Shown here in pieces: positions 60,539-64,000 of a DNA stretch of 64,000 nucleotides. The stretch spans positions 12,226,980-12,290,979 of the forward strand of contig CM022669.1 in assembly GCA_012295275.1 (NCBI GenBank), written 5' to 3'. The position numbers were made by a program, and so were the translations under genes. Within the stretch, counting starts at the first letter, position 1. Each line of letters starts with the position of its first letter. The notes under the pieces were generated by a model, which was not told the DNA's origin, did no database searches, and saw only the letters and a program-made list of their open reading frames with translations. This DNA is from Chrysomallon squamiferum. Taxonomy: Eukaryota > Mollusca > Gastropoda > Neomphalida > Peltospiridae.

Positions 60539-63514
60539 CATAGGTGAGACATTTTATTGATTTTTATGTTTATGAAATAATTGTTGTCTAAAGCTTTTTG
60601 CTTGTGACATATATTTTTAAAAATCATTTATCAGTGTGTATTTTGTTATCTTGGCTTTTGTCCATTTTCTATTCATATATATATTTATATATTGAAATAT
60701 CAGCCAATACACAAAAAATCTATCATCTTCATTTATATTAGGAGATTTATTTTTCAGTGAAGCATACTATACATCACATTAATTAAATAATGTTTTAAAA
60801 GTTTTCATAAAAATCAGAGAAACCAATATTTAAAAATCAAGAATGTAATGAGTTTTGGCAGCTTTTGATTATTTCTTGTGTGTGTGTGCATGTCAATTGA
60901 TTCTGGAGATGTGCTAATAAATATTTATTACAACTTTTTATCACTGTTTTATTTTCAGAAGTTACATTTGCATGGTGTGCCAATAAGAGTGAGTATTCAT
61001 TTCCTTTCTTTTTATTTAAAACTTGAAATAAAAATGAAATTTTATCTTAGCTTCAGGAGCTTTTGATGTGAAATAGTGCATCAATTATCAATTAAAAAAA
61101 TATTTGAAATTTAGAAAAATAATAATTCTTACAATCTTTAAAAAATGCTTAATGAATCCAGTTTAAAAAAAAAAAAAGGTTAAACAGATTTGTTTTCAAA
61201 AATTACTCTAAAGTGGACTAGTTATTTGAAATTGAACTAATTTTACAGTGTATATCAACAATATTCATTAAAAAAAAATATAAAAAATAATAAACATATG
61301 TAATATGAATTATAACATTATTTTCAGTAAGTTTAATACTATTATAACACAGTGTCATACTTGTAAAAATAAAAAATAAATTAAACCTTTCTTTTTGATG
61401 GTAATTCTTGTTGCAGTGAATAACCGATTATTTGTATGTTGAGACAGTCCACATATTAATATAAAGAATAACATATAATATTAAAAATTTCTTTTATTCT
61501 CAGGTAAAAATCAAAGCGTGAACAAGTGATCTGACTGCAGCATCTGACATTAAACGCGTACAGCCAATATATTTTCTTCAACCCACGCATCAGTATCTTG
61601 AACACCCCAAATATATTTTTTAGAAGAACAGCATTTTTGCTTACACCAAAATCAATTAATATAATAAACAAAATCTACAGCTTATTTTGGCACACAGAAT
61701 CGTGATGTGAAACGTTAATATGAGAGAGAAATGCGGGCTTGAAAATGTTACGAGTCTGGTATTTTGTTGGGTTTTTCTGTTTATTGTTATGCATCATATA
61801 TCGCAAAAATATTATTTAAAAAAAAATACAAATTCAGACTTCACTTTAATCTGTTATGTTAATGAGAATTCATTTTAGCATTGTATATGTTCTATTGCAT
61901 TTGGATGCTTTGTAAATTTGATTTGCTTCTGGGCATTCTGATTTACCTTGCCATATTTTCATTACTGACGTTATGCAGGTTTGCTGGAGTCCATACATAT
62001 ATATAAATATATATCCAAGATAAATACAGATATATCAAACAAACAAAATGTGTAAGTAATAAAGATAAGAGATGCAGTGTTATACTAGAATATATATTTT
62101 CAACTACAGAATCTTTTTCGTATCAAATGACTGAATTTCTTTCATTCCTTTTTTTTTTCTATTTTTTAAAGGAAATTATTTTGTAATGTTTTAAAATATC
62201 AGGTTTCTGTTACAATTATAAATGGTTTATTTACATAAGTTAAATACGGATTTTAATATAGGTTCTTTGGATTCTGAATTTATCCATTTTAGAATTATTT
62301 TATGCACTACATTTTAGGATAATCTAAGTGGATATGATCCAAAGGATATATCGTTTTTCAGAGTAAAGGGAAAATAATTTTAAAAAAGAACAAAATGTGA
62401 GGAAAAATATTTAGGATGCAAAAACAAATTGCTAAAAATTAATTTTTGAAAAGGAAAGAGTTATTGAATCCAAGAATAATTTGTAAATTATGAAATTACA
62501 TTTTAATTAATATTCAAGAGTTCATTGGGTTTTTTTTTCTTCAGACTTTATAAATATGTCTATATACATTGAATAATTAAATTCCTACTATCAGTTATTA
62601 TGTAAACATCATTTTTTTGTTACAAAACATTCTTACACACACACACACACGCTCACACACACACACATCAAATACACTCGTGTTTATTAAAAACATACCT
62701 TGAAAACTGAACGGTGATAAATATTTAATTTTCTTCGTCTGCTGAACCCTGTGTTTATCTGTCAACCAAAGAATTATTTCTGTAAATAAGTTTTGTGTTT
62801 ATTCTTAATACCATAATGAAAGAATAATGTGACAAAAAAATATACTCGTGGTGATTTGATGAATAACAAGAATACATTTTGTGTACAGTACATTCAGGTG
62901 ATCAGATCATTTTTTTTTTTTAAACAAAATAATGAAGTATCTTATATGAAAGCTAAGATAAACCTTTTTCTACTGTTCATTTAATATAATTATTTTGTTC
63001 ATATCGACGTAAACAAAATATATTCATCCTTTTTTCATTTTCATCATCATGTTCATTTTAACATGTGATAAATATATTAGTCTGTATGTATATGTAGACT
63101 GAAACAGAAGCTGTACATTTTATTATTAACTAAAGAAAATGAAATAACCCTAACTATTTTGGAATCGAAACATGTTGTGTTTTTATTGCAAATATATGTT
63201 AATCTGTTACTACATGTTCCAGTTAATGAAATTAATATTTAAGAATTTCTTTGTTAAATATTGTATTAATTGAATGAATTATGAATTTTGTAAAATGAAA
63301 TAAATAGTATTCTGATTAAAAAATTTTTTTCTTCATTAGATAAATTAGCATTTTTTTTTCCAGTGATAGATTTTTTTCTCAGTCTCTTAAATGATTTCAG
63401 CAGTTGTTTACAACTTGTTATTATTTTTGCAATTTTAGTTGTAGTTTGCCACAGCTTAATCCTGTTCACAATTTTTTTTTGTTAATGACAATTACAATTA
63501 TCATTATCATTATC

Positions 63515-63548
<34 letters not shown>

Positions 63549-64000
63549 CTATTATTATTATTTTGTTACAGACAATGGTATTCAGAAAATAGTATTCTAG
63601 TCTTTAAAGTTTTTTTTTTTGTTTTTTTCTATATTATTTTTTTGTTCTTGACATTGGATTTTTAAAGTTCTAAAACAATTTTACATTTTTATTCATGTCA
63701 GCAAAATTAAACTTTTTAATTCCAGCACATCTTTAACCTTTGTATAAAGGACACTGTCGTTTTAAGCTATTCAGAGGTTGGTTTAAGCAGGTTTTAATAT
63801 AAATACATTTCAGATGTTGTGTAAAATGGTGGATCTCTAGGTAAAGCTGTGAGAAAATCCAGTGTATATAGAAAATACTAATATATGTATATATAGGATA
63901 GAACTGGTTAAACATATTCTTATTATTTATGATAATTATAAAATATTTCAAAATATATTTCTCAAACATTCTGTCTGTCACAGTTGCTTCCCTTGTAGGA
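60539..64000. other. SNX27 3' region and downstream non-coding DNA
   Basis: Possible untranslated exons are 60959-60988 and one from 61504. A candidate poly(A) signal (AATAAA) is at 62058-62063. Also a CA tract (62634-62667) and an (ATTATC)n array at 63489-63545. No further coding exon is supported to the end of the window. Confidence 0.5.
63489..63545. repeat. (ATTATC)n hexanucleotide array
   Basis: About nine uninterrupted ATTATC units, then an ATT-rich tail. Confidence 0.9.

Overview
This is a strongly AT-rich eukaryotic window dominated by introns and simple repeats (A/T runs, CA/TG, GA/CT, TA, TAA, AAAT and AAGT tracts). It carries three recognisable animal genes with canonical GT/AG introns. 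A Pygopus homologue marks it as metazoan. The compact exons, the microsatellite-rich introns of 0.1-7 kb and the gene set suggest an invertebrate bilaterian, perhaps a lophotrochozoan such as a mollusc. The phylum is a guess; I saw no lineage-specific marker.

Layout: (1) 1-2.3 kb: a possible first exon of an unrecognised minus-strand gene (1052-1152), head-to-head with pygopus. (2) 2.3-3.05 kb, plus strand: a short pygopus-like gene with its NHD motif and a C4HC3 PHD finger. The two domains lie in different frames, separated by an apparent one-base insertion. (3) 7.9-37 kb, minus strand: a TTLL6/TTLL13-type tubulin polyglutamylase with 16 phase-consistent coding exons (937 aa), an alternative last exon at 14.5-14.9 kb, and a probable 5' untranslated exon near 37.0 kb. 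It converges on pygopus. (4) 41.8-60.5 kb, plus strand: a complete sorting nexin 27 gene (PDZ, PX and FERM-like modules; 12 coding exons, 507 aa), divergent from the TTLL gene across a region of about 4.7 kb. (5) 60.5-64 kb: SNX27 3' sequence, possibly with untranslated introns, then non-coding DNA.

The three genes belong to separate processes: Wnt/beta-catenin transcription, glutamylation of axonemal tubulin, and retromer-linked endosomal recycling. Nothing suggests that they form a functional cluster. I found no novel multi-gene system.

The best leads are the pygopus frameshift, the alternative TTLL last exon, a tandemly copied splice-donor region, a 438-bp palindrome in a TTLL intron, a 40-codon exon-like island at 33.1 kb, and a hairpin in SNX27 intron 2. 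Exon boundaries were set by hand from splice consensus, phase agreement and remembered family sequence, without alignment software.
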